Program-made: the position numbers and the translations under genes | Shown here: one piece after another, positions 1 to 6,408 of the stretch | How positions within the stretch are numbered: position 1 is the first letter of the stretch | Layout of the letters: every line of letters starts with the position of its first letter | DNA from: Candidatus Saccharibacteria bacterium UBA3304 | Lineage (GTDB): Bacteria > Patescibacteriota > Saccharimonadia > Saccharimonadales > Saccharimonadaceae | Length of the DNA: 13,967 bases | Assembly: GCA_002361425.1 (NCBI GenBank) | Contig: DESW01000013.1 | Location: forward strand, 1-13,967 | Reading direction: 5' to 3' | Notes under the pieces: model-generated | What the model was told of the DNA's origin: nothing | What the model saw: the letters and a program-made list of their open reading frames with translations, nothing else | The model's database searches: none

Positions 1-2270
1 GCTGGAGTCTTTTCGCCGTTAATAATCATCGAAAGGACGAAGTGGCGGTTGTTGAGGTTAAGGAGATCTTGTGCCTCAAAGACTGGCTCGAATTGCTTGG
101 AAAGAATTGGCGCATCATCTGCGGAGACGCGGAAGCTAATCGTAGTACCGACGTTACCGAAGACGGCATCACGAACGGATTCGGTCATCTGGCTAGTGTA
201 CTGGTTAGCAACTGTGAGGTTGAGGCCGTACTTGCGAGCCTCAGAAAGAATGACGGCGAAGGAATCGGTTGCGAAGTTCTGGAACTCATCTACGTAGAGA
301 TAGAATGGGCGGCGATCTTCGACGTTCGCAATATCGGAACGGCTCATTGCGGCGAGCTGCACCTTAGTGACGAGGAAGGCACCGAGAATAGCGGCGTTAT
401 CTTCGCCGATAAGACCCTTAGAGAGGTTGACGACGAGAATTTTGCCCTCGTCCATAATCTTGCGCACATCAAAGCTAGACTTTGGCTGACCGATAATGTT
501 ACGAATAATTGGGTTAGCGGTAAAGGCGCCAACCTTGTTCAAAATAGGTGCGACAGATTCGGTGACCTGCTTATCGCCCCAGGAGCCGAACTCCTGTTTC
601 CAGAACTGAAGAACGGTAACATCCTGACAGTAATTAAGAGTTTCTTTGCGGAATTCCTTATCGGTAAGCATGCGAGAAATATCAAGCATGGTAGTGTTTG
701 GACGATCAAGGAGTGCGAGCAAAGTGTAGCGAAGAATGTGCTCGAGACGAGGACCCCAAGATTCACCAAACATACGTTTAAGAACGCCGATGACCTCAGA
801 GGAAATGTTTGGTTTGCGAGCTGGGTCGTAAACTTCGAGTGGGTTGAAGGCCATTGGATACTGAGTGTCGGCTGGGTTGAAGTAGACGACATCTTTAATG
901 CGATTTTCCGGGATGAACTTAAGGTTATCCATAGCGAGATCGCCGTGTGGATCAATAATACAATAACCCTGATTGTGATAGATATCGCTAAGTGCGAAGA
1001 GGGTCAAAAGACCAGACTTACCAGAACCGGTCTGACCGATAATATAGACGTGACGGGAACGGTCGCGGCGATACATGCCGAACTGGTGCTTGATGCCGCG
1101 GAAGTCGGTAAGACCAAAAGCGGAAATGTTTTCATCAAAGCTTGGGTTGCCGGTTAGCATTGGAAGCTTGGCTGGTGGCTCCGCGGTCTTACTAGATGCC
1201 CAAACAATATTTGGTGTTTCTACGTTGGTATGTGGAAGGTGATAGACGCTAGCAAGCTCGGAGATATTAAGAATGAAGCCATGATCGGTAAATTGACGTT
1301 GTTTATAGGCGTTAAGCGCGGTCTTATCGAAAGTAGCGCCGACCATCTTGAAGCCGTTCAAGTTGGTAGAGTTAAACTGCTTGAAAGTACCGACGAGCGC
1401 CTGCATATTAAGCTTAGCGCTAACTTCGTTTTCGCCGACATAGGCGAGACGAATCTTAACTTCATAGCCAAGCTTAGTTGCTTTTTCTTCTGCCTTTGCG
1501 ATTTGAGTCTTAGCACGGTCAGAAAGCTCGACTTTTACTTCGGAGCCAGTGCCGCCCTCTGGTGGACGCCATAGCGCTGCAAACAACTGTGCGAACCAAG
1601 CAAAATCGATACTGCCGAAGCTAAAGGTTTTGCCGGCTTTGATTTTTTGGATCCATTTGTCAGTCTTAGTGTGCCAATCGTCGGCGACTGGACGAGTAAG
1701 GATTTGAATCCAGAGCTCTTCCCCACCGTTTGGATTGAGCTTTGCGAGCGTACCGGTAATACCTGCGAGAGGGTCAACCTCGAAAGAATCGAAGGTTTTA
1801 ATTGGCAATGCATCGTCGTAGATAAGGGAGATTTCGGAGCTGTAGGCGACTGGATATTTGTCGCGGCGATCTGCGTAATCCTCTTTCATGCGATAAATCT
1901 GGACGCTAGGATACTGAGAATAAATCTGACCTTCTACAAAGCTCTGAAGAACTTTTGGTACCCAGACGAAGAAGCGGATTTGGTTACCAGTAGAAGCGAT
2001 TTCGAAAGAAAGATGCTCCTGAACGCCGCCAGAATGTTTGAGCTCGTTTGCGTCGCGCAAAATGCCATGGAGTGAGGCAAAAAGCTGCTCAGCGCTAAGC
2101 TCTTTTTTGTCGTTATCCTTTGGAATTTCGAGCATCAAAAGGACGGAATCGACATTCAAAACTTTGAGGCGATTGAGCTTTTTGTAGTTACGATAAGTAA
2201 GAAAGCCGAGAATGGCGACAATAGTGATCCAGACGATCGGCGTGGCAAGAAAATGAATAATGAACTCCAT
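1..2270 (-). CDS. VirD4/TraG-like type IV secretion coupling ATPase, partial (C-terminus off the window)
   Basis: The minus strand stays open from the ATG at 2270 to the left edge, giving 756 codons without a stop. Residues about 3-25 form one hydrophobic membrane segment followed by a basic stretch. Residues about 30-390 are a mixed domain I cannot assign. The ATPase core starts with a Walker A, GQTGSGKS, at 412-419; a Walker B-like hydrophobic strand ends in DEFQNF (D661, E662), followed by a segment (SEARKYGLNLTVANQYTSQM) typical of TraG/TraD/VirD4 coupling proteins with the TraM-recognition domain. Such proteins are hexameric motors that move DNA or protein across the membrane; the substrate here is unknown. 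No relaxase, VirB4 or pilus gene is visible in the window. A TAAAAT -10 lies only 6 nt before the ATG, so the mRNA should be leaderless, and no Shine-Dalgarno is present. A HerA/FtsK-type motor is the main alternative. Confidence 0.85.
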   Translation of the reverse strand, partial: MEFIIHFLATPIVWITIVAILGFLTYRNYKKLNRLKVLNVDSVLLMLEIPKDNDKKELSAEQLFASLHGILRDANELKHSGGVQEHLSFEIASTGNQIRFFVWVPKVLQSFVEGQIYSQYPSVQIYRMKEDYADRRDKYPVAYSSEISLIYDDALPIKTFDSFEVDPLAGITGTLAKLNPNGGEELWIQILTRPVADDWHTKTDKWIQKIKAGKTFSFGSIDFAWFAQLFAALWRPPEGGTGSEVKVELSDRAKTQIAKAEEKATKLGYEVKIRLAYVGENEVSAKLNMQALVGTFKQFNSTNLNGFKMVGATFDKTALNAYKQRQFTDHGFILNISELASVYHLPHTNVETPNIVWASSKTAEPPAKLPMLTGNPSFDENISAFGLTDFRGIKHQFGMYRRDRSRHVYIIGQTGSGKSGLLTLFALSDIYHNQGYCIIDPHGDLAMDNLKFIPENRIKDVVYFNPADTQYPMAFNPLEVYDPARKPNISSEVIGVLKRMFGESWGPRLEHILRYTLLALLDRPNTTMLDISRMLTDKEFRKETLNYCQDVTVLQFWKQEFGSWGDKQVTESVAPILNKVGAFTANPIIRNIIGQPKSSFDVRKIMDEGKILVVNLSKGLIGEDNAAILGAFLVTKVQLAAMSRSDIANVEDRRPFYLYVDEFQNFATDSFAVILSEARKYGLNLTVANQYTSQMTESVRDAVFGNVGTTISFRVSADDAPILSKQFEPVFEAQDLLNLNNRHFVLSMIINGEKTP

Positions 2271-2276
2271 GCCATT

Positions 2277-2282
2277 ATTTTA
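2277..2282 (-). promoter_or_regulatory. Extended -10 (TGC-TAAAAT) for the TraG-like ATPase gene
   Basis: On the minus strand TATGCTAAAAT lies with its -10 hexamer 6 nt before the ATG at 2270, so transcription should begin at or next to the start codon. There is no clear -35. The same 15-nt string TATGCTAAAATAATG recurs in the PIN-PhoH promoter (11375-11389, minus). Confidence 0.6.
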
Positions 2283-2340
2283 GCATAAACACAAAAGAAA
2301 AACACTAGTTTTATCTCTATAATGCGGCTTATTTTTGCGG

Positions 2341-2346
2341 TATAAT
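2341..2346 (+). promoter_or_regulatory. -10 box TATAAT for the glycosyltransferase operon
   Basis: A perfect TATAAT sits 8 nt before the ATG at 2355, which predicts a leaderless or nearly leaderless mRNA. A second TATAAT at 2318-2323 could be an upstream start. No convincing -35 is seen for either. The 84-bp gap is shared with the divergent TraG-like gene. Confidence 0.6.
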
Positions 2347-2354
2347 TAGGGCAG

Positions 2355-3485
2355 ATGAAACGTAAGATTCTTTTTACTTCCCATACGGCGAATTTTCATA
2401 AATTTAACCGCCCATTGATGCGTATGCTGCGCGGTACTTTGGAGGCGCCATATGACGATTTGAATATTGGTGGCTGGCAGGTTGATTATGCCTGTATGTG
2501 CGAAGAAGAAGTTCATGATGCGGACAAGGTTTTTAAGGTAGATTTTGCGCGTAATCCGCTCGGTTTTACTAAGCACGTAAAAGCCTATCGTCAGCTGAAA
2601 AAGATCATTGCTGAGGGCAATTATGAAGCAATCCATACGCATACGCCAGTTGGCTCAATTGTGACACGCTGGGCAGCAAAAGCGGCACATAAAAAAGGCG
2701 TAAAAGTGATTTATACTTGTCACGGTTTTCATTTTTATGATGGCGCGCCAAAAATGAATTGGCGTTTATATTATCCGCTCGAAAAGAAGTTTGCCAAAGA
2801 TACGGATTTGCTAATTACGATTAATCGCGAAGATTATAATCGTGCGAAAAAAGACTTCTCTTGTCCGGTAAAAATGATTGACGGCGCTGGTGTTGATACG
2901 GAAAAATTCAAGAAGACTACTAAGGCTGAGCAGAAGGCAGCGCGCAAAAAATATGGCCTTGCAGACGATGATTTTGTGATGGTTTATTTAGCAGAATATA
3001 CGGCCAATAAAAACCACGAAATGTTAGTTCGTGCGGCTGCACCAATTATGCGCGAGAATTCAAAAGTAAAACTACTATTCTTGGGTGAAGGTCCAATGAT
3101 GGATGCTACACGCGAGCTTGCAAAGGAACTTGGTATAGAAAAGCAAGTTTTGATGCCTGGTTATATTCGTGACAATTACATGGCGCTCGTTCAGAGCTGT
3201 AATCTCTGTGTTTCAGCAAGCAAACGTGAGGGCCTTGGCCTTGGCGTTTTGGAGGCAATTTATTGTGGTCTACCTGCACTCTTGGCGGATAATCGTGGTC
3301 ACCGTGACATCGTTGACGATAAGAAAAAGTATTTGTTTGCGCTTGACGACGTTGATGCGTTAACGAAGAAAATGCGCGACGCGATTGCGGAGCCAGCTAA
3401 GTACCATTTGGACTTTCCGGAGCGCTATAGTATGCATAATTCCCTTTCGGAAATGCGCGAGATTTATAAGGAGATTTTGGGATGA
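2355..3485 (+). CDS. GT4-family glycosyltransferase (EpsD-like)
   Basis: This 376-aa protein has the two-domain GT-B layout of retaining GT4 glycosyltransferases, which transfer a sugar from a nucleotide-sugar to a lipid-linked or polysaccharide acceptor at the cytoplasmic face of the membrane. The N-terminal domain has the acceptor-side HTHTPVGS motif (94-101) and CHGFHFYDGAPKMNW (122-136), patterns known from exopolysaccharide transferases such as EpsD. The C-terminal domain has the GEGP loop (about 244-247) and the E-x7-E motif, EGLGLGVLE (E292, E300), that binds the donor nucleotide-sugar. No signal peptide or membrane helix is present. Its stop overlaps the start of the next glycosyltransferase (ATGA, 3482-3485), so the two are probably translationally coupled and act in the same surface-glycan pathway. 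The sugar specificity cannot be read from the sequence. Confidence 0.9.
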   Translation: MKRKILFTSHTANFHKFNRPLMRMLRGTLEAPYDDLNIGGWQVDYACMCEEEVHDADKVFKVDFARNPLGFTKHVKAYRQLKKIIAEGNYEAIHTHTPVGSIVTRWAAKAAHKKGVKVIYTCHGFHFYDGAPKMNWRLYYPLEKKFAKDTDLLITINREDYNRAKKDFSCPVKMIDGAGVDTEKFKKTTKAEQKAARKKYGLADDDFVMVYLAEYTANKNHEMLVRAAAPIMRENSKVKLLFLGEGPMMDATRELAKELGIEKQVLMPGYIRDNYMALVQSCNLCVSASKREGLGLGVLEAIYCGLPALLADNRGHRDIVDDKKKYLFALDDVDALTKKMRDAIAEPAKYHLDFPERYSMHNSLSEMREIYKEILG

Positions 3486-4570
3486 AAAAAATACTGCACG
3501 TAATTGGCGGCATGGATCGCGGTGGCGCTGAGTCGTACATCATGAACACGCTCCGCAATATTGATCGCAAAAAATATCAGTTTGGCATTCTTACTTTTAT
3601 GGCGCCGCGCGAAGGCGAAAAGTACTTCTACGAAGACGAATTGAAGGAAATGGGCGTTGAAATTATTCGCGTGAAGGATAATCGTTTCCGCCATCCAAAT
3701 AAGTTTATTGAAGATGTTCGCAAAGTATTAGTTGACGGTAAGTATGATGCTATTCATAGTCACATAGATTTCATGTCGGCACTTACTTTGACGGCTGCGC
3801 GTAAGGCTGGAATTAAGCAGCGCATCTCGCATTCGCACAATACGAATAACTCGAAGTTTAGCTCGAAAAAGATGCGTGCGATTGCGATGGTTTTGCGTCG
3901 CAAATTGAATCGCGAAGTAACCGATCGTCTTGCTTGCGGTGAGGATGCTGGTAAGTTCCTATATGGCGATAAGAAAGATTTTACGGTTATTCATAATGGC
4001 ATCGATTTGCAGAAATTCCGCTACAACTCGAATACTCGTAATATGATGCGCGCGAAGCTTGATATTCCAGAAGATGCGGTCGTCTTACTAAACGTTGGTC
4101 GCTTCGAAGAGCAGAAAAATCAAGAACATTTGATTGATATTTTTGGCGACTATGTTCGTAAGAATAAAACTGCTCGTCTCGTAATTATTGGCGAAGGTTC
4201 TCTTCGCAAGAATCTCGAGGATAAGATTGCGTCCGAACGTCTTGGTAACTCTGTAAAACTTTTGCCGGCACAGGACAATATGGAACGTTTCTACTCGATG
4301 GCGGATATCTTTGTCTTGCCTTCCCTATTCGAAGGCGTACCGACGGTCGGCATCGAGGCGCAAGCGAGCGGCATGAAGTGCTTGTTTAGTGATATGGTAC
4401 CGAAAGAAACCAAGCTGCTTGATTCGGCAGAGTTCTTGCCGCTAGACGAGAACTGGACGGCGCATATTATTCCAGTAGATAAACGTGGCGAGGCGGTCAA
4501 AGTGTCAGCAGTTCAGGAATATGACATTAAAAATACCGTCAAAGCACTAGAAAAAGTTTACGACAAATAA
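3482..4570 (+). CDS. GT4-family glycosyltransferase (EpsF/CapH-like)
   Basis: This 362-aa GT-B fold glycosyltransferase begins with MKKILHVIGGMDRGGAESYI, the GGAE loop typical of EpsF/CapH-type GT4 enzymes. HSHNTN lies at 117-122, the domain linker HNGIDLQKF at 171-179, NVGRFEEQKN at 204-213 and IGEGSLR at 236-242. The E-x7-E donor-binding motif EGVPTVGIE falls at 284-292. It is soluble, with no membrane helix, and presumably works at the inner face of the membrane on a growing polysaccharide or glycolipid. The start overlaps the upstream gene by four bases (ATGA), so expression depends on the promoter before 2355. A strong terminator begins right after the stop. The neighbouring pair suggests sequential sugar additions. 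Donor and acceptor are unknown. A complete capsule locus is not visible here. Confidence 0.9.
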   Translation: MKKILHVIGGMDRGGAESYIMNTLRNIDRKKYQFGILTFMAPREGEKYFYEDELKEMGVEIIRVKDNRFRHPNKFIEDVRKVLVDGKYDAIHSHIDFMSALTLTAARKAGIKQRISHSHNTNNSKFSSKKMRAIAMVLRRKLNREVTDRLACGEDAGKFLYGDKKDFTVIHNGIDLQKFRYNSNTRNMMRAKLDIPEDAVVLLNVGRFEEQKNQEHLIDIFGDYVRKNKTARLVIIGEGSLRKNLEDKIASERLGNSVKLLPAQDNMERFYSMADIFVLPSLFEGVPTVGIEAQASGMKCLFSDMVPKETKLLDSAEFLPLDENWTAHIIPVDKRGEAVKVSAVQEYDIKNTVKALEKVYDK

Positions 4571-4600
4571 AAAAATCCCCCGTTTATGCGGGGGATTTTT
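4568..4600. terminator. Bidirectional intrinsic terminator between convergent genes
   Basis: An 8-bp stem ATCCCCCG/CGGGGGAT with a 6-nt loop is flanked by an A-run on the left and a T-run on the right, so it works in both directions. It serves the glycosyltransferase operon (+) and the small membrane protein gene (-, ending at 4612). Confidence 0.9.
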
Positions 4601-4611
4601 GATGAGAATGG

Positions 4612-5001
4612 TTATTTCTCGTAGATCATAGTAAAGCCGTCGGAATCGAGGATGAGCTGTTTGCCATCGATTTTGTATTCGATAGTGTCGCCATCGGCGG
4701 TCATAGTCTTTTTGTCTTTATCGTAGGTGAATTCTTTTTCTTCTTCGCCGTACTTCATGACGCCTTTGCCGTCGCCCTTGAATTCGATGGTATATTCACC
4801 CATGCCGATACTCTTGAGGACTTCCATGGAGACTTCCTTATCGCCTTCTTTAGCGCCAGCGATGCTCCATTTACCCTCAATGCTGGTACCGCCACTAACT
4901 GCAATAATGACGACAACGATGATTGCGATGACTGCAACTACGCCGCCAATGAGGCCGGCAATGAGGCCAGTATTCTTTTTAGCTGCTTGTTCTTCAGACA
5001 T
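4612..5001 (-). CDS. Small membrane-anchored protein with an extracytoplasmic beta-rich domain, function unknown
   Basis: This 129-aa protein has a short charged N-terminus (SEEQAAKKN), one strongly hydrophobic helix at about 12-36 rich in Val/Ile/Ala with small glycine motifs, and a C-terminal domain of about 90 residues made of alternating hydrophobic and charged residues ending IYEK. The EGKW...EYTIEFKGDGKG...EFTYDKDKKTM pattern resembles small lipocalin-like or DUF5640-type beta sheets, but I cannot name the family with confidence. There is no lipobox cysteine, so it is a single-pass membrane protein rather than a lipoprotein; the acidic N-terminus makes orientation uncertain, though an outward beta domain is usual. 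The start is well supported: AAAGGAG (5009-5015) lies 7 nt upstream and an extended -10, TGTTATACT, about 30 nt upstream. It is transcribed alone, with terminators on both sides. Confidence 0.8.
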   Translation of the reverse strand: MSEEQAAKKNTGLIAGLIGGVVAVIAIIVVVIIAVSGGTSIEGKWSIAGAKEGDKEVSMEVLKSIGMGEYTIEFKGDGKGVMKYGEEEKEFTYDKDKKTMTADGDTIEYKIDGKQLILDSDGFTMIYEK

Positions 5002-5031
5002 TACTATTCTCCTTTATTAATGCTTAAAATT

Positions 5032-5037
5032 AGTATA
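5032..5037 (-). promoter_or_regulatory. Extended -10 (TGT-TATACT) for the small membrane protein gene
   Basis: On the minus strand TGTTATACT precedes the start by 30 nt and is followed by a real Shine-Dalgarno (5009-5015), so this mRNA carries a leader, unlike several neighbours. The promoter begins right at the T-run of the upstream terminator. Confidence 0.6.
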
Positions 5038-5040
5038 ACA

Positions 5041-5066
5041 AAAAAGCAGCCATCTTTCAGGCTGCT
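5041..5066 (-). terminator. Intrinsic terminator of the sigma4/HARE gene
   Basis: Reading the minus strand, a 7-bp stem AGCAGCC/GGCTGCT with an 8-nt loop is followed by a T-run. It lies 15 nt after the stop at 5081. Confidence 0.85.
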
Positions 5067-5080
5067 TTCGGTTTGCTAGA

Positions 5081-6109
5081 TTAAGCAAGTTTGTAGTGAT
5101 CTTTGCCGACGCGAGTGTAAAGATCTTTGTTCTGGAGGTTAAGAAGAACGGTAGTTTCCTTAACTTTGCGCTCTTTGAGAACCTGCTTGACGATTTCTTT
5201 GCGGCTGAGGCCTTCGTCGCCAGCTTTCTTGAGGATCTTAGAGATGATATCTGCGACAGTACCCTTGCTGTAGCCCCACTTATCGAGAGCGTAGATGCCG
5301 CGGCCGATAAGGACGAAGCGAGAATCTTTGATGAGCTCGTTGTGAATTGCCTGAACGGTCACGTCCTTGCGCTTGAAATCAGAAGAGCTGATTGCCTTTG
5401 CGATATCGTTGAAGTGCATAGGCTCTTTGCGCTTTTCGAGAACGACAAAGATTTTATCGCGAATGTTCTTTGGATTAACGGTTGGCCACTTTGCGAGACC
5501 CCATTGACCGTTAAGGGTGGAAAGAAGCTTGCTGACGTGAGCGATTGCCTCGATGTGGCTTGGGTGCTCGTAATTAAGCTTCTCATCGAGTTCGTCGATG
5601 GTCATTGGAGCTTTGTTAGCCTTAATGATGCTGACGATTTCGTCGGTTTTGGTGCGGATTTCTTTTTCGCTACCATATTCAGCGATGCCGATAGCAGTAT
5701 GATACTTATCATTCTCTGCTACGATGCTGAGAGCTGGGGAAATTTCACCTAGGAAGCTAAACTGTGCTTTTTGAGTAGCGTTTGGAGTTTTACCAAGAAT
5801 TTTATTTGCAAGATCGTTGACGCGAGCGACGCGGCCCATTTCGGTAAGGTTGCGAACGATTAGCTTTTCGGCAGCTGCTAGATCGTTGATTTTACCTTCT
5901 TCAGCGGCGATTCTAAGACGGATAAGAATAGCCTTTTCGAGTTGGCGAACGCGTTCACGAGTAATTGATAACATTTCACCGATTTGTTCAAGTGTTTCTT
6001 TGTGACCATTAAGTCCAAAGCGACGCGAGATGATCTCTCTTTCGCGCTCTTGCTCAATGATGTTTAGACTATTCGTGATTGCCTTGGCAATCGTTTCCGC
6101 ATTATTCAT
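5081..6109 (-). CDS. Sigma-70 region 4-like plus HARE-HTH domain transcription factor
   Basis: This 342-aa protein has a sigma-70 region 4-like helix-turn-helix at about 14-67; residues 28-49 carry the RFGLNG and LEQIGEML parts and the second helix is ITRERVRQLEKAI. A middle part (about 75-210) looks like one or two winged helices. A HARE-HTH domain follows at about 215-280 (IRDKIFVVLEKRKEPMHFND and FVLIGRGIYAL), the fold of the RNA polymerase delta subunit N-terminus. A last winged-helix-like segment covers 282-342. There is no region 2, so it cannot melt a -10 promoter as a normal sigma factor does; it more likely binds DNA and/or RNA polymerase as an accessory regulator. The Shine-Dalgarno is weak. 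The gene stands alone, with a terminator behind it and several candidate promoters and palindromes in front. Target genes cannot be inferred. The domain calls are confident, the role is not. Confidence 0.85.
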   Translation of the reverse strand: MNNAETIAKAITNSLNIIEQEREREIISRRFGLNGHKETLEQIGEMLSITRERVRQLEKAILIRLRIAAEEGKINDLAAAEKLIVRNLTEMGRVARVNDLANKILGKTPNATQKAQFSFLGEISPALSIVAENDKYHTAIGIAEYGSEKEIRTKTDEIVSIIKANKAPMTIDELDEKLNYEHPSHIEAIAHVSKLLSTLNGQWGLAKWPTVNPKNIRDKIFVVLEKRKEPMHFNDIAKAISSSDFKRKDVTVQAIHNELIKDSRFVLIGRGIYALDKWGYSKGTVADIISKILKKAGDEGLSRKEIVKQVLKERKVKETTVLLNLQNKDLYTRVGKDHYKLA

Positions 6110-6147
6110 GATGCTGCCGTTTTTCCTTACCTTTCCGTCTATTTTAT

Positions 6148-6153
6148 ATTATA
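6148..6153 (-). promoter_or_regulatory. Proximal -10 (TATAAT) for the sigma4/HARE gene
   Basis: A TATAAT box on the minus strand lies 38 nt before the ATG at 6109, within an alternating AT stretch. No good -35 is present. A near-perfect 18-bp palindrome (6159-6176) sits directly upstream, where a repressor or activator would act. Confidence 0.5.
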
Positions 6154-6158
6154 ATATG

Positions 6159-6176
6159 ACACCAAAATTTTGATGT
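6159..6176. promoter_or_regulatory. Palindromic operator candidate 1
   Basis: ACACCAAAATTTTGATGT is an 18-bp palindrome with one mismatched pair. It lies between the two downstream promoter candidates of the sigma4/HARE gene and shares the half-site ACACCAAAA with the element at 6203-6221. Confidence 0.5.
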
Positions 6177-6196
6177 TTCTTATCTTATTATTTTAA

Positions 6197-6225
6197 ATTT
6201 TAACACTATTTTTTGGTGTTGTCAA
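6197..6225 (-). promoter_or_regulatory. Consensus promoter with an inverted repeat in its spacer
   Basis: On the minus strand TTGACA (6220-6225), a 17-nt spacer and TAAAAT (6197-6202) form the best-matching sigma-70 promoter in this gap. The spacer together with its flanks holds an inverted repeat, AACACC...AGTGTT (6203-6221), so a protein bound there would block RNA polymerase. It reads toward the sigma4/HARE gene with a leader of about 80 nt. Confidence 0.65.
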
Positions 6226-6252
6226 CAAGCAAATTATCTTCACTTAATATTT

Positions 6253-6281
6253 ATTATATCAGAATTTTGACGTGTGGTGAA
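6253..6281 (-). promoter_or_regulatory. Distal extended -10 promoter for the sigma4/HARE gene
   Basis: TGATATAAT on the minus strand (-10 at 6253-6258) is a full extended -10. A weak -35, TTCACC (6276-6281), lies 17 nt upstream. It would add a third start point with a leader of about 140 nt. No ATG occurs in that leader before the real start. Confidence 0.45.
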
Positions 6282-6340
6282 AAAAACTTTAAAAAACTTT
6301 TAAACACTAACGAATTGTTATCTAGTAAAAACGCTTATGC

Positions 6341-6360
6341 TTTATGCATATTTCGCATAA
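6341..6360 (-). repeat. 20-bp inverted-repeat element, copy A
   Basis: The minus strand reads TTATGCGAAATATGCATAAA, identical base for base to 11430-11449 on the plus strand. It is an inverted repeat, TTATGC/GCATAA, around a 7-nt centre; at this copy the arms extend to 7 bp. A third TTATGC half-site lies at 6335-6340. It sits just beyond the topA terminator and about 115 bp upstream of the consensus promoter for the sigma4/HARE gene. A binding site for one regulator is the simplest reading. Confidence 0.75.
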
Positions 6361-6367
6361 ATACGCA

Positions 6368-6408
6368 AAAAAATAGCCCCATTTTTCTTCGAAATGGGGC
6401 TATTTTTT
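6368..6408. terminator. Strong intrinsic terminator of topA (symmetric)
   Basis: A stem built on ATAGCCCCATTT/AAATGGGGCTAT is extended by A:T pairs around a 7-nt loop. On the minus strand it overlaps the last bases of topA (stop codon at 6407-6409) and is followed by a T-run. It is symmetric enough to stop plus-strand transcription too. Confidence 0.9.

Noticed and set aside
42..1157. Long plus-strand open frame opposite the TraG-like gene
   Set aside because: It is antisense to a 756-codon frame with clear Walker motifs, its product resembles no family I know, and no promoter or ribosome-binding site precedes it.
6341..6366. Possible dif/Xer recombination site
   Set aside because: ATTTCGCATAA resembles a XerC arm, but no matching XerD arm follows after 6-8 nt at either copy of the repeat, so an operator is the better reading.
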